Below, in pieces: positions 1 through 8,161 of a stretch of DNA of 64,000 nucleotides. The position numbers and the translations under genes are program-made. The notes under the pieces are model-generated. The model saw only the letters and a program-made list of their open reading frames with translations, did not search any database and was not told the origin of the DNA. Within the stretch, counting starts at the first letter, position 1; each line of letters opens with the position of its first letter. Source of the DNA: Sinomonas sp. ASV322 (lineage in GTDB: Bacteria; Actinomycetota; Actinomycetes; Actinomycetales; Micrococcaceae); NCBI RefSeq assembly GCF_030908245.1, contig NZ_JAVFJJ010000004.1:1-64000 (forward strand), in the 5' to 3' direction.

Positions 1-5
1 CTGAT

Positions 6-20
6 ATGGAGTAGTCCGCT
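6..20. repeat. Sub-terminal inverted repeat, left copy
   Basis: ATGGAGTAGTCCGCT matches the reverse complement of 1492-1505 (ATGGAGTGACCGCT). They share ATGGAGT and CCGCT, separated by three bases here and two in the other copy. This defines the transposase-downstream end of the IS. Confidence 0.6.
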
Positions 21-36
21 GTCAAGTGGGCATGGC

Positions 37-71
37 GAGGCGCCGCCGGGAGGGAGTCCTGGCGGCGCCTC
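37..71. other. Strong hairpin in the IS 3' non-coding region
   Basis: GAGGCGCCGCC (37-47) pairs perfectly with GGCGGCGCCTC (61-71) around a 13-base loop. It lies downstream of the transposase gene. It could be a terminator or a stem of the structured bridge RNA that IS110-family elements encode. There is no T-tract, which weakens the terminator reading. The octamer CTGATATG occurs at 1-8 and again at 127-134. The rest of 72-293 shows no gene I can support. Confidence 0.45.
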
Positions 72-293
72 TGTGCTTCGCGTGGCGGGCGCCGGCGAGC
101 GTGTCGTTGGGCGACGCGCGGTCAGGCTGATATGCGCGGGTTGGCTACCGCAGGGCGGTGGTTCGGCTGGAGTCGGTCCGCGTGTCTAGGAGCGAACGTT
201 GGCCCCAGGAGGGGGTCTGTTCATAGTTGCGCCGCGGGTGGCTCCACGCGCTGCCGCCGGCACCTTGCGCCGTGGCGAAGCGGCCTTCGGGAG

Positions 294-1388
294 TCAGTCG
301 TCGTCCATGACTGCCAGGGACCAGCACCAGCCGGCCAGCTCGCGGGCGACGGCGACGTTGGCCACGGTCGGGCGCTTGCGCCGCTCGAGGAACCGCACCC
401 ACCGGGCGTGCAGGCGCTGGTTGCCCTCGTCGCCGCGGGCCCGTGCCGCGGCCGGGGCGAGCTCCCACCGGTCCCGAAGGGTCTTCCCGACCGCGTAGCG
501 GGCACGGTGGTGCCAGGCGGCCTCGACCAGGAGGCGGCGGACGTGGGCGTTGCCGGTCTTGGTGATCGGCCCCTGCGCCCGGGACGCGCCCGAGGAATGC
601 TCGGACGGGGTCAGCCCGACGAAGGAGCCGATGGTGGCCCCGGTGAACCGGTGCCAGTCTCCGATCTCTACCGCGAGGGCGAACCCGGTCAGCGTGCTGA
701 CCCCGCGCAGGCAGCCCAGGCGGTGTACGGCCGGGGCGAACTCGCTGCCCGCAGCGAGCTCCTCGATCGCGCGGTCGAGCCGGTCGCGGCGGGCTTTGAC
801 CGTCAGCACGGCCTCGTAGTCGGAGTCGAACGCCATCCGGGTCGCCCTCGAGCCCAGCGCCGGGGCCGCGTCCCTGCGCAGCCACGTGTCATGGGCCCCG
901 GTCCAGGCATCGCCTCCGTCGTAGACGATCCCGTGCCGCAGCAGCAGCTTCGAGAGCCGGTGCCGGGCCCGCATCAGGTCCCCGCGGCAGTCCTCCCGCG
1001 CCCGCACCAGGTCACGCGCGGACTCCTGCTCCACGGTCGGGACCGCCACCGGGGTGACCTCGTCCAGGCGCAGCAGCCTCGCCAGGTGCACCGCGTCCCG
1101 GGCATCGGTCTTCACCCGGTCCCCCGACGGGCGCTGGAGCCGGGACGGGGCCGCAACCACGCACCTGACCCCCCGTGAGGTCAAGGCCCGCCAAAGCCCG
1201 AACCCCGTCGGGCCGGCCTCATAGACCACGGCGACCGGGCCTGGCAAGCAGGCCAGCCATGACCTGATCGCCTGCTCCGACGGGGCAAGCCTGGCCTGCA
1301 CCAGCTCGCCGGTCACGCCGTCGATCGCCGCCGCGGCAACCGAACGGGCGTGCACATCCAGCCCAACACTCGTACGCTCAATGAACAC
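294..1388 (-). CDS. IS110-family transposase (DEDD/RuvC-like plus serine domain)
   Basis: The 364-residue protein is the recombinase of the flanking element. The N-terminal RuvC-like domain shows the DEDD acidic residues: D11 in GLDVHA, E57 in YEAGPTG, and D95/D98 in KTDARDA. The C-terminal Transposase_20 domain (about 222-300) carries LRGVSTLTG and the block SEHSSGASRAQGPITKTGN, which holds the candidate catalytic serine. I chose the GTG at 1388 because GGGAGG lies five bases upstream; the frame stays open to 1484 without another good start. Length matches intact IS110 transposases, and all key residues are present, so the enzyme looks functional. Family members act with a bridge RNA encoded in the same element (established knowledge; not tested here). 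Confidence 0.93.
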   Translation of the reverse strand: MFIERTSVGLDVHARSVAAAAIDGVTGELVQARLAPSEQAIRSWLACLPGPVAVVYEAGPTGFGLWRALTSRGVRCVVAAPSRLQRPSGDRVKTDARDAVHLARLLRLDEVTPVAVPTVEQESARDLVRAREDCRGDLMRARHRLSKLLLRHGIVYDGGDAWTGAHDTWLRRDAAPALGSRATRMAFDSDYEAVLTVKARRDRLDRAIEELAAGSEFAPAVHRLGCLRGVSTLTGFALAVEIGDWHRFTGATIGSFVGLTPSEHSSGASRAQGPITKTGNAHVRRLLVEAAWHHRARYAVGKTLRDRWELAPAAARARGDEGNQRLHARWVRFLERRKRPTVANVAVARELAGWCWSLAVMDDD

Positions 1389-1468
1389 CGGGGCCTCCCA
1401 CGCATGTCGGATAGGCCGGGCAGGGGACTCTGCCCGGTAACCCACGAATCTGCGTGAGCGAGGCCCCG
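1389..1468 (-). other. Foldable 5' non-coding region of the IS transposase
   Basis: A 9-base inverted repeat (1389-1397 with 1460-1468, CGGGGCCTC/GAGGCCCCG) encloses two smaller hairpins: CCGGGCAG/CTGCCCGG at 1416-1437 and CACG/CGTG at 1443-1456. The layout resembles an RNA domain or a translational control element, since it also covers the transposase ribosome-binding site. Whether this or the 3' region is the bridge RNA cannot be decided by eye. Confidence 0.3.
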
Positions 1469-1491
1469 GCCCGCAACCACTCACGAAGCGG

Positions 1492-1505
1492 AGCGGTCAC
1501 TCCAT
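1492..1505. repeat. Sub-terminal inverted repeat, right copy
   Basis: AGCGGTCACTCCAT is the inverted partner of 6-20. On the minus strand it reads ATGGAGTGACCGCT and contains the last codons (Met-Glu-stop) of the methyltransferase reading frame. Confidence 0.6.
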
Positions 1506-2273
1506 ACCGTCTAGCCCCGCCGCGACGGCCCGCCAGGCCTGCGTGATGTACGGCAGGAGCAGCTGCTCGCCGTCGGAATGGCCGAGGTGATCGTGGAGAT
1601 ACCAGTCGAGGTTCGCCTCGACGCGGTCCCGGTGCTTCTGGGACGCGCGCAGGTAATAGCTCCGCGACTTCGTGAGCTCGACGATCCCCTCGGGCGTGGT
1701 CGGGTCATCCCAGCGGAACACCGCGGACTCCCATCCCGTGAGCTCGGGCCCCGACGGCGGGTGGTAGTCCGGCTTGTGGACATCGCCGGCATGCATGATG
1801 CGCGAAAGGCGATGCACCCACGGCACGGAGGTGTCGAGCTGGTTCCACACGAGCGCGGCGCGGCCGCCCGGCGCGAGAATCCGGGCCGCCTCGCGGCTGG
1901 CCGCCGCCGCGTCGAACCAGTGCCAGGCCTGCGCAGCGACGACGAGGTCCGCCGAGCCGCTGGGCAGGTTCGTCTCCTCAGCCGAGGCGACGACGACGGC
2001 GACGCCCGGGTGGAGGCGTGTGAGTTCCGCGAGCATGCTCGGACTGGGATCGACGGCCGTGACCGAGAGGCCCCTCGCGATGAGCTGTCCCGTGAGCTTC
2101 CCAGTCCCGGCTCCGAGGTCGACGGCGGTCCTCGCCCTCGGCGGGACGATCCAGTCCACGGCGGCGTCCGGGTACCCCGGCCGCACCTGCTCGTAATGGG
2201 CGCCGCCGTCGAGGAACGCCTCGGCGAGCTCGCGCCGTCGTCGGTCGTCGAATTTGGGTCCGCCCCGCGCCAT
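1497..2273 (-). CDS. Class I SAM-dependent methyltransferase, 3' end formed by the IS
   Basis: The protein has 258 residues. Motif I is DLGAGTGKL (about 52-60), followed by AVDPSPSM (the SAM ribose/acidic region) and AAQAWHWFD (about 114-121). These are typical of small-molecule class I methyltransferases of the ubiE/YafE-like group; the substrate is unknown. I chose the ATG at 2273, preceded by GGAGAAGG; an upstream in-frame ATG at 2297 has no convincing ribosome-binding site. The length is close to the family's usual 250-260 residues. The final Met-Glu-stop lies inside the inverted repeat of the adjacent IS, so the original last residues were probably replaced by the insertion. Function is likely intact but unproven. 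Confidence 0.85.
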   Translation of the reverse strand: MARGGPKFDDRRRRELAEAFLDGGAHYEQVRPGYPDAAVDWIVPPRARTAVDLGAGTGKLTGQLIARGLSVTAVDPSPSMLAELTRLHPGVAVVVASAEETNLPSGSADLVVAAQAWHWFDAAAASREAARILAPGGRAALVWNQLDTSVPWVHRLSRIMHAGDVHKPDYHPPSGPELTGWESAVFRWDDPTTPEGIVELTKSRSYYLRASQKHRDRVEANLDWYLHDHLGHSDGEQLLLPYITQAWRAVAAGLDGME

Positions 2274-2292
2274 GCTGTTGTTTTCCTTCTCC

Positions 2293-2319
2293 AGCATGCG
2301 CCCGCATGCTCAGCATGCT
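2293..2319. promoter_or_regulatory. Clustered GCATGC palindromes upstream of the methyltransferase
   Basis: AGCATGC (2293-2299), GCATGCT (2304-2310) and AGCATGCT (2312-2319) form overlapping inverted repeats just before the methyltransferase start. They could be an operator or a hairpin in the mRNA leader. No matching regulator gene is adjacent. Confidence 0.3.
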
Positions 2320-2407
2320 CGGCGCATGGTCAGTTCCCGGGGTTCCCCCGGATTCGCAGGGTCGAATCTACCGGGAAAGGAGGCGCAGGCGCGCGGGGCG
2401 GGCCGTG

Positions 2408-3844
2408 TCAGTCTTCGGCCGTGCAGGGAGCGGCGCCCGCCGTGCCGGGCGTGTTGGGCGCCCACGCGGGGAACGCGCGCGTGTCCAGCGCGGGAACCCA
2501 GCGGCCGGCGTCCACCTTGTAGTCGAGGCGCAGGCCGCGCTCCACGAGTTCGCGGACGCCGGCCACGAGCCGTTCGACGTCCTCGAGCCGCGATCCGAGC
2601 CCGAAGCTCGCCCGCAGCGAGCCGGACGCGAGGCCGAGCCGGCGCAGGGCGGGGTGGGCGCAGAAACGGCCGTCGCGAAGCCCCACGCCGTGTTCGGCTG
2701 AGAGGTAGGCGGCCGTGAGGCCGGCGTCGTGCCCCGCGACCGAGAAGTTCACGATGCCGACCGCGCCCCGCGAGGCCGCGCTCACGCCGGGGTCGGAGTC
2801 CTCGAAGAGCCGGTGCACCTTCACGCCCTCAATGGTGCCCAGCCCATCGACGAGCGCCGATCGCAGCTGCTGCTCGTGGCGGTGCCAGGCCGCCTCGTCG
2901 AGCGACGCGACGACTTGGGCCGCCTTCGCGAGCGTCGCGGCGCCGAGCACGTTCGGGGAGCCGGCCTCGTGGCGCGCTGGGCCATCGGCCCAGGCGACCG
3001 AGTCGAGCCGCACTTCACGCACGGCGCCTCCGCCCGCGAGGTGGGGGCGGCCCTCGTCGAGCCAGTCGCGGCGCCCGACGAGGACGCCCGCGCCGAACGG
3101 AGCGTAGAGCTTGTGCCCCGAGAAGGCGAGATAGTCGACGTCGGCCTGCGCGACGTCGATGCGGCGGTGCGGCGCGAGCTGGGCGGCGTCGACCACGATG
3201 CGGGCGCCGTGCTCGTGGGCGAGCGCGGCGAGCTCGGCGATCGGGAGGATCTCGCCCGTGATGTTGGACGCGCCCGTGACCGCGACGAGGCTGATCTCGC
3301 CCGCCTTGAGCCACGCCCGCACGCGTTCGAGCGTCTCCGCGAGCGTGCGGGCCGCGACGACGCTTCGATGCGGACGTGCCTGCCACGGAAGGAGGTTCGC
3401 GTGGTGCTCGATGTCGAGGTAGAGGACCTCGCCCGAGCCCGGCACGGAACCCGCGAGGAGGTTGAGCGAGTCCGTGGTGTTGCGCGTGAAGACGACCTCG
3501 TCGTCGGCGCGCGCCCCGACGAACTCGCGCACGATGCTGCGCGCGTTCTCGTACAGCGACGTGCTCACCTGTGACGCGTAGCCCGCGCCGCGGTGGACGC
3601 TCGCGTAGTAGGGGAGCACCTCGTTGAGATAGGACGCGACCTCGGACAGTGCCGGGGCCGACGCCGCGTAGTCGAGATTGGCGTAGCGGACTTCGCCCCC
3701 GCCCGCGAGCGGGGTGATGAGCTCCGAGCCGACGACGTCGGCGAACGGGCGGACCGCGTCGGGGTAGTCCGCGGGCGAGAATCCAAGGGGGGAAAGGTGG
3801 GTGGAAGAAGTGGAGGAAGACTGGACGACGACGGGCGTGCTCAT
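2408..3844 (-). CDS. Cysteine desulfurase-like class V aminotransferase
   Basis: A 478-residue PLP enzyme of the SufS/IscS fold group. The PLP lysine is K245 in FSGHKLYAPFGAG. VVDAAQLAPH (about 217-226) provides the cofactor-binding Asp, and C395 in GLRDGRFCAHP sits where desulfurases carry their active-site cysteine. I chose the ATG at 3844 (GAGG eight bases upstream) over an upstream in-frame start inside the riboswitch region. Members with this organisation often sit alone behind SAM-IV riboswitches in Actinobacteria, which is the case here, so a role in sulfur or methionine-related metabolism rather than general Fe-S assembly is likely. No scaffold protein (SufU, IscU) is adjacent. The actual sulfur acceptor is unknown. 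Confidence 0.85.
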   Translation of the reverse strand: MSTPVVVQSSSTSSTHLSPLGFSPADYPDAVRPFADVVGSELITPLAGGGEVRYANLDYAASAPALSEVASYLNEVLPYYASVHRGAGYASQVSTSLYENARSIVREFVGARADDEVVFTRNTTDSLNLLAGSVPGSGEVLYLDIEHHANLLPWQARPHRSVVAARTLAETLERVRAWLKAGEISLVAVTGASNITGEILPIAELAALAHEHGARIVVDAAQLAPHRRIDVAQADVDYLAFSGHKLYAPFGAGVLVGRRDWLDEGRPHLAGGGAVREVRLDSVAWADGPARHEAGSPNVLGAATLAKAAQVVASLDEAAWHRHEQQLRSALVDGLGTIEGVKVHRLFEDSDPGVSAASRGAVGIVNFSVAGHDAGLTAAYLSAEHGVGLRDGRFCAHPALRRLGLASGSLRASFGLGSRLEDVERLVAGVRELVERGLRLDYKVDAGRWVPALDTRAFPAWAPNTPGTAGAAPCTAED

Positions 3845-3880
3845 GACTGCACCTCGGGGTCGGGGCCCCGCCTCGCGGGG

Positions 3881-3996
3881 GCCGCGCTTGCCGTATCCGC
3901 TCCGGACCGGCCTGGTCGTCACCCGGGGCACCCCGCCGCGTGAGGAGGGTTGCCGGCCAGCAAGCCGGGGCTTCGCGCTGGCACTCGTGACCTGAC
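3881..3996 (-). promoter_or_regulatory. SAM-IV riboswitch
   Basis: On the minus strand the leader reads GTCACGAGTGCCAGCG, then AAGCCCCGGCTTGCTGGCCG, then GCAACCCTCC, then GGGGTGCCCCGGGTGACGACC, ending in a tail near ACGGCAAGCGCGG. The order of these blocks is the recognisable SAM-IV core found in Actinobacteria. It lies 37 bases upstream of the desulfurase-like gene. Between aptamer and start codon a GC-rich hairpin (about 3861-3882) sits next to the ribosome-binding site, which suggests SAM-dependent repression of translation or a termination switch. Boundaries are approximate. Confidence 0.88.
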
Positions 3997-4102
3997 TACG
4001 AGCCTACGGGAGGGGCGCGCACGGCCTCCAGCCGGCGCGTCCGTGTTACATCCCGTGAAGTGCGCCCCTTGCGCGGGGACGCGGTTCGTGCAGCGAAGGC
4101 TG

Positions 4103-4921
4103 TTACGGCACGAGAAGGTCGTCGAGCTCGGGGTTGAGCCGGCGCAGCGCGGCCGAGTGGAGGATGCCGTTCGTCGCGAGGGCGTTCCCTCCCCACGGGC
4201 CGTCCGCGCCCTCGAGCGACGTGAAGCGGCCGCCCGCCTCCGTGACGATGGGCACGAGCGCGGCCATGTCGTAGAGCTGGAGCTCAGGCTCGCTCGCGAT
4301 GTCGACGGCCCCCTCGGCCACGAGGCAATAGGACCAGAAGTCGCCGTACGCTCGTGTGCGCCACACGTCCTCCGTGAGGGTCAGGAAGTCGCCGAAATTC
4401 CCCCGCTCGCGCCAGCCGGAGAGGCTCGAATACGAGAGCGAGGCGTCCTGGATCCGCGAGACGTTGGAGACCTTGAGCTTGGTCGCGGCTGCGAGCGAGC
4501 GGCCCGTGTACGCCCCGGCCCCCTTCGCGGCCCACCACCGGCGGCCGAGGGCGGGAGCGCTCACGACGCCGACGACGATCTCGTCGCCGTCGGCGAGAGC
4601 GATGAGCGTGGCCCACACGGGGACGCCGCGCACGAAGTTCTTCGTGCCGTCGATCGGATCGATGATCCATCGGCGCGAGCCGTGGCCCGTCGTGCCGAAC
4701 TCTTCCCCGACCACGGCGTCGCGGGGGCGCGAACGCGAGAGCTGGCCCCGGATGGCTTCCTCCGCGGCGCGGTCGGCGTCCGTGACCGGCGTGAGATCGG
4801 GCTTCGTCTCGACCCGCAGGTCGAGGGCCTTGAAGCGGTCCATGGTCTGCGCGTCCACGGAATCCGCGAGCACGTGGGCCAGGCGGAGGTCGTCGGTGTA
4901 CGACTCGGCAGCGAGGGTCAT
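4103..4921 (-). CDS. hisN: Histidinol-phosphatase, inositol monophosphatase family
   Basis: A 272-residue Mg-dependent phosphatase of the IMPase superfamily. The metal ligands are visible: E73/E74 in GEEFG, D88 and D91 in [11 protein letters not shown], and the late Asp in LYDMAALVP. Actinobacteria use this family as HisN, which removes phosphate from histidinol phosphate in histidine synthesis. Length and motif spacing fit HisN better than the inositol monophosphatase SuhB, but related phosphatases (CysQ-like) cannot be fully excluded. ATG start. The gene shares the strand with rsgA and aroA but has a 69-base gap to rsgA. Confidence 0.85.
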   Translation of the reverse strand: MTLAAESYTDDLRLAHVLADSVDAQTMDRFKALDLRVETKPDLTPVTDADRAAEEAIRGQLSRSRPRDAVVGEEFGTTGHGSRRWIIDPIDGTKNFVRGVPVWATLIALADGDEIVVGVVSAPALGRRWWAAKGAGAYTGRSLAAATKLKVSNVSRIQDASLSYSSLSGWRERGNFGDFLTLTEDVWRTRAYGDFWSYCLVAEGAVDIASEPELQLYDMAALVPIVTEAGGRFTSLEGADGPWGGNALATNGILHSAALRRLNPELDDLLVP

Positions 4922-4990
4922 GAGTTCAACGCTATCGTCTTGCGGGTCGTTTCGCGGTGCGCGGCGCGGACGCGCGGAGATCGGCGGGTT

Positions 4991-6121
4991 TCAGAGGGTT
5001 CCGAGTTCCTTGGCATCGGCGATCTCCTCGCGCGGCTCGGTCCCGAGGAGCCGCCGCAGAGACGCGAGGCGCGCGGCGCCCTGCGGGCCAGCGTGGCCCT
5101 CGGCGACCCACGCGTCGAGCCCGCAGTTCACGGCGCCCGAGTCGTGGCGGCATCCGCGCGCGCAGTCCTCGGTCCCCGGCTCGAGGTCCGGGAACGCATG
5201 GAGGATCCGATCTGGGTCGACGTGGGCGAGGCCGAACGAGCGGATGCCGGGCGTGTCGATGATCCAGCTCCCGGGAGGCGCGCCGTCGAGCCGCAGGGCG
5301 AGGGCGGACGACGACGTGTGGCGCCCGCGCCCGGTCACGGCGTTCACACCGCCCGTCGCGCGGCCTGCGCCCGTGAGTGCGTTGACCATGGTCGACTTGC
5401 CGACCCCGGAGTGTCCCAGCAGGACGGTCACCTTGCCGTCGAGCTCCTCGCGCAGGCGTGCGACGGCGTCGTCGTCGAGTCGCACGCTCTGCCCGTCCGG
5501 AACTGAGGTGCCGTCTGGCGCCTCTGCCCCATCGGGAACGGAGTCGTCGTCCGCCTCCGCCGTGCGGCTCACGACGACGGTGAGCGGCAGGAGCTCGTAG
5601 GTGGCGAGGAGCGGCGCGGGATCCCTGAGATCGGCCTTCGTCACGAGGAGGAGCGGTTCGATGCCGGCGTCGTAGGCCGCGACGAGCGCACGGTCGATGA
5701 AGCCCGTGCGCGGCTCGGGGTTGGCGGCTGCGACAACGATCACGAGCTGGTCCGCATTGGCGACGACGACGCGTTCGATGGGATCGTCGTCGTCCGCGCT
5801 GCGACGCAGGACGGTGTGACGCTCCTCGACGCGCACGAGCCGGGCCAGGGTGTCCGCGCGCCCGGTCACGTCCCCGACGAGGCCCACGAAATCGCCCGGC
5901 ACGACGGGGGTGCGGCGCAGCTCGCGCGCCCGCGCCGCGATGACGATGCGCTCCCCGGGCGTGTCCTCGGCGACGACGGCCGTGTAGCGGCCGCGATCGA
6001 CCGTGATGACGCGGCCCGTCACGGCGTCGTCATGGCTCGGGCGGTCCTTCGTGCGGGGCCGGCTTCCCTTCTTGTTCGGGCGGATCCGGACGTCGCTCTC
6101 GTCCCATTCGCGGGCGGCCAT
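4991..6121 (-). CDS. rsgA: Ribosome small subunit-dependent GTPase A
   Basis: A 376-residue circularly permuted GTPase that helps late 30S maturation. It has an OB-fold N-terminal part with a basic extension. The permuted G motifs run G4 LLVTKADL, then G1 GHSGVGKST, then G3 DTPGIRS. The C-terminal zinc site is CARGCRHDSGAVNC. An acidic insert follows the G4 region (about 150-175), a lineage-specific elaboration. The stop is 69 bases from hisN and the start is four bases from the aroA stop, so it is co-transcribed with aroA; this aroA-rsgA-hisN order is widespread in Actinobacteria. Confidence 0.95.
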   Translation of the reverse strand: MAAREWDESDVRIRPNKKGSRPRTKDRPSHDDAVTGRVITVDRGRYTAVVAEDTPGERIVIAARARELRRTPVVPGDFVGLVGDVTGRADTLARLVRVEERHTVLRRSADDDDPIERVVVANADQLVIVVAAANPEPRTGFIDRALVAAYDAGIEPLLLVTKADLRDPAPLLATYELLPLTVVVSRTAEADDDSVPDGAEAPDGTSVPDGQSVRLDDDAVARLREELDGKVTVLLGHSGVGKSTMVNALTGAGRATGGVNAVTGRGRHTSSSALALRLDGAPPGSWIIDTPGIRSFGLAHVDPDRILHAFPDLEPGTEDCARGCRHDSGAVNCGLDAWVAEGHAGPQGAARLASLRRLLGTEPREEIADAKELGTL

Positions 6122-6125
6122 GGGC

Positions 6126-7487
6126 CTACCGGGCTCCGTCCGCCGGGGCCTCGCGGCCGGAGGCCACGCGCTCGCCGAGCATGCGCGCCCACATCTGCGG
6201 GAACTCGGGCATGGTCTTGGACGTCGTCCCGATGTCCTCGACCTCGACGCCCTCGACCGCGAGCCCCCAGATCGCGCCGGCCGTCGCCATGCGGTGGTCC
6301 GCGTAGCTCCGCACGACGGCGCCGTGCAGGTGTGCGGGGCGGATCACGAGGCCGTCCGCGGTCTCCTCGGCGTCGCCGCCGAGCCGCGTGATCTCGGTGA
6401 CGAGGGCCGCCAGGCGATCTGTCTCATGCCCGCGAAGGTGAGCAATACCCGTGAGCCGCGACGGCGAGTCGGCGAGCGCGCACAGCGCCGCGACCGTCGG
6501 GGCGAGCTCGCTCGTGTCGGCGAGTTCGGCTCCCGTGATGCGCTGACCGCCCGTGACGGTGAGGGTTCCGCCGTCGAGCGTCACTCTCGCGCCGAGCTTC
6601 GGCAGGATCTCGCGCCACGCGTCGCCGACCTGGGTCGTGTGCTCGGGCCAGTTCGGGATCCGCACCGTGCCGCGCGTCGCGAGGGCCGCGGCGAGGAAGG
6701 GGCCTGCGTTCGAGAGGTCCTGCTCGATGCGGACGTCGAAAGCGCTGATCGGCCCGGGCTTGACGAACCAGTGGTTCGGGACGGTGTCGTCGATCTCGAC
6801 GCCGAGCTCGCGCAGCACGCTCACGGTCATGGCGATGTGGTCGAGGCTTGGCACGGGCTTGCCCACATGCTCGAGGTGCAGCCCGTTCTCGAAGCGCGCG
6901 CCCGCGAGGAGAAGCGCGGACACGAACTGGCTCGATCCGCTCGCGTCGACGATCACGTGGCCACCGGGCACCGCGCCCGTCCCGTGGACCGTGAACGGGA
7001 GCGACGCCGGGCGCCCGCCGTCGGGGGAGGAGAGGGCGACGCCGAGCGATTCCAGGGCGGTGATGACCGGGCCCATGGGGCGCACCCGCGCATGCGGATC
7101 GCCGTCGAACGCGATCTCCCCGCGGCACAGCGCCGCGATCGGCGGCACGAAGCGCATGACCGTGCCCGCGAGGCCGCAGTCGATCGCGGCGGAGCCGAGG
7201 CCGTCCGCCTCGCGCGAGCCCGCGGGGATGGGCGAGATCTCGAGGTCCGGGCCGAAATCGCCGTCGCCCGGGACTTCCGTGACCGTCGCGCCGAGCGCGC
7301 GGAGCGCGGCGACCATGAGAGCCGAGTCGCGCGAATGGAGCGGGGCCCGGAGTCGGCTCGGACCGTCGGCGAGGGCCGCGAGGATGAGGTATCGGTTGGT
7401 GAGGGATTTCGATCCGGGGACCGTGACGGTCGCGTCGACGGGGCCGTGGGCGAACGGTGCGGGCCACGGCGCAGGGGAAGGGGTCAC
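6126..7487 (-). CDS. aroA: 3-phosphoshikimate 1-carboxyvinyltransferase (EPSP synthase)
   Basis: A 453-residue enzyme of the shikimate pathway, joining PEP to shikimate-3-phosphate. N-terminal [11 protein letters not shown] holds the substrate-binding Lys/Ser. [10 protein letters not shown] and [13 protein letters not shown] form the PEP site, [14 protein letters not shown] binds shikimate-3-phosphate, and the C-terminus has [14 protein letters not shown]. The frame is open far upstream, but the GTG at 7487 overlaps the DoxX-like stop by four bases (GTGA) and begins just before the conserved domain, so I chose it. CGLAGTVMR with Ala at the position often Gly-Ala suggests a class I-like enzyme. 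Confidence in function is high. Confidence 0.95.
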   Translation of the reverse strand: MTPSPAPWPAPFAHGPVDATVTVPGSKSLTNRYLILAALADGPSRLRAPLHSRDSALMVAALRALGATVTEVPGDGDFGPDLEISPIPAGSREADGLGSAAIDCGLAGTVMRFVPPIAALCRGEIAFDGDPHARVRPMGPVITALESLGVALSSPDGGRPASLPFTVHGTGAVPGGHVIVDASGSSQFVSALLLAGARFENGLHLEHVGKPVPSLDHIAMTVSVLRELGVEIDDTVPNHWFVKPGPISAFDVRIEQDLSNAGPFLAAALATRGTVRIPNWPEHTTQVGDAWREILPKLGARVTLDGGTLTVTGGQRITGAELADTSELAPTVAALCALADSPSRLTGIAHLRGHETDRLAALVTEITRLGGDAEETADGLVIRPAHLHGAVVRSYADHRMATAGAIWGLAVEGVEVEDIGTTSKTMPEFPQMWARMLGERVASGREAPADGAR

Positions 7488-7954
7488 GCGCGCCCGGCCT
7501 GCGTCGCCGTCTTCGTCGCGTCCGCGGCGAGCTGCTGGGCACGCCACGCGAGACCCGGGCGGCCAGCCGTGTCGACGGACGCGAGGAGCACCCCACCCAC
7601 GAGCGAGAGGTTCTTGAGCAGTCTCGCGCGCCGCTCGGCCCTCAACTCCTTCGACCCGATGTCCGCGGTCCGCCATTCGACGAACGTGTTGAGCGCGCTC
7701 GTGAGGGCCAGCACCGACGCCGAGAAGCGGGGCGCCTTCCCGAACGCGAACAGGAGGCCCGCGCCAAGCTGGGTCGCCCCGACGGCGCGGGCGAGCGTCT
7801 TCTCCTCGACCCGGACGGGGAGCGCGTCGGCCGCGCGCCGCAGGACGGGGGAGAGCTGCTCGGCGGTGTCGTCCGCGTTCTTGAACTTGTCGACCCCGGC
7901 GGCGATGAACGACGACGCGAGGAGAGGCCTCGCGAGGAACCGGACTGGCGTCAT
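7484..7954 (-). CDS. DoxX-family membrane protein
   Basis: 156 residues with three to four hydrophobic segments. N-terminal [20 protein letters not shown] is the DoxX signature; later segments are near 65-80, 85-100 and 120-135. The ATG at 7954 has GAGGAG seven bases upstream. Its TGA overlaps the aroA GTG start, so aroA is translationally coupled to it. DoxX proteins are linked to thiol or oxidative stress homeostasis (in mycobacteria DoxX associates with SodA and SseA), and the divergent neighbour is the redox sigma factor SigH. The exact role is unknown. Confidence 0.8.
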   Translation of the reverse strand: MTPVRFLARPLLASSFIAAGVDKFKNADDTAEQLSPVLRRAADALPVRVEEKTLARAVGATQLGAGLLFAFGKAPRFSASVLALTSALNTFVEWRTADIGSKELRAERRARLLKNLSLVGGVLLASVDTAGRPGLAWRAQQLAADATKTATQAGRA

Positions 7955-8046
7955 GCTTCGCTCCTCTTCCGTTTCGGTGTTGGGGAGAATGCTCGGTGGG
8001 CTGGGCGGCCCCGGGGCCCTCCAGCAGGTCCAGTCTTCCACTTCCT

Positions 8047-8073
8047 GGGAATAATTTCGCTTCCGCGGCGGTT
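8047..8073 (+). promoter_or_regulatory. SigH/SigR-type promoter of sigH
   Basis: GGGAAT (8047-8052), an 18-base spacer and GTT (8071-8073) exactly match the consensus read by SigR/SigH of Actinobacteria. It lies about 90 bases upstream of sigH, implying autoregulation. Confidence 0.85.
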
Positions 8074-8161
8074 CGCACGTTCGACAACCCCGCTTCGGAA
8101 AAGGAGAGCCGTGCAGGTCCTCGACCGTCCGCGTCCCGCCCCGCCAGTAGACTGGAGCGCG

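Larger units (their letters stand above)
1..1510 (-). mobile_element. IS110-family (IS1111-type) insertion sequence
   Basis: The element is about 1.5 kb, a usual size for IS110-family elements. It contains one DEDD transposase gene on the minus strand, about 290 bases of non-coding DNA after the gene and about 108 bases before it. Near its two ends lies an imperfect inverted repeat (6-20 and 1492-1505). Sub-terminal inverted repeats plus a long 3' non-coding region are the IS1111 subgroup pattern; classical IS110 elements lack such repeats. Exact ends cannot be fixed: the left end is within a few bases of the window edge, and IS110 elements often leave no target duplication. The right-hand repeat overlaps the stop codon of the neighbouring methyltransferase gene. 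Confidence 0.75.
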
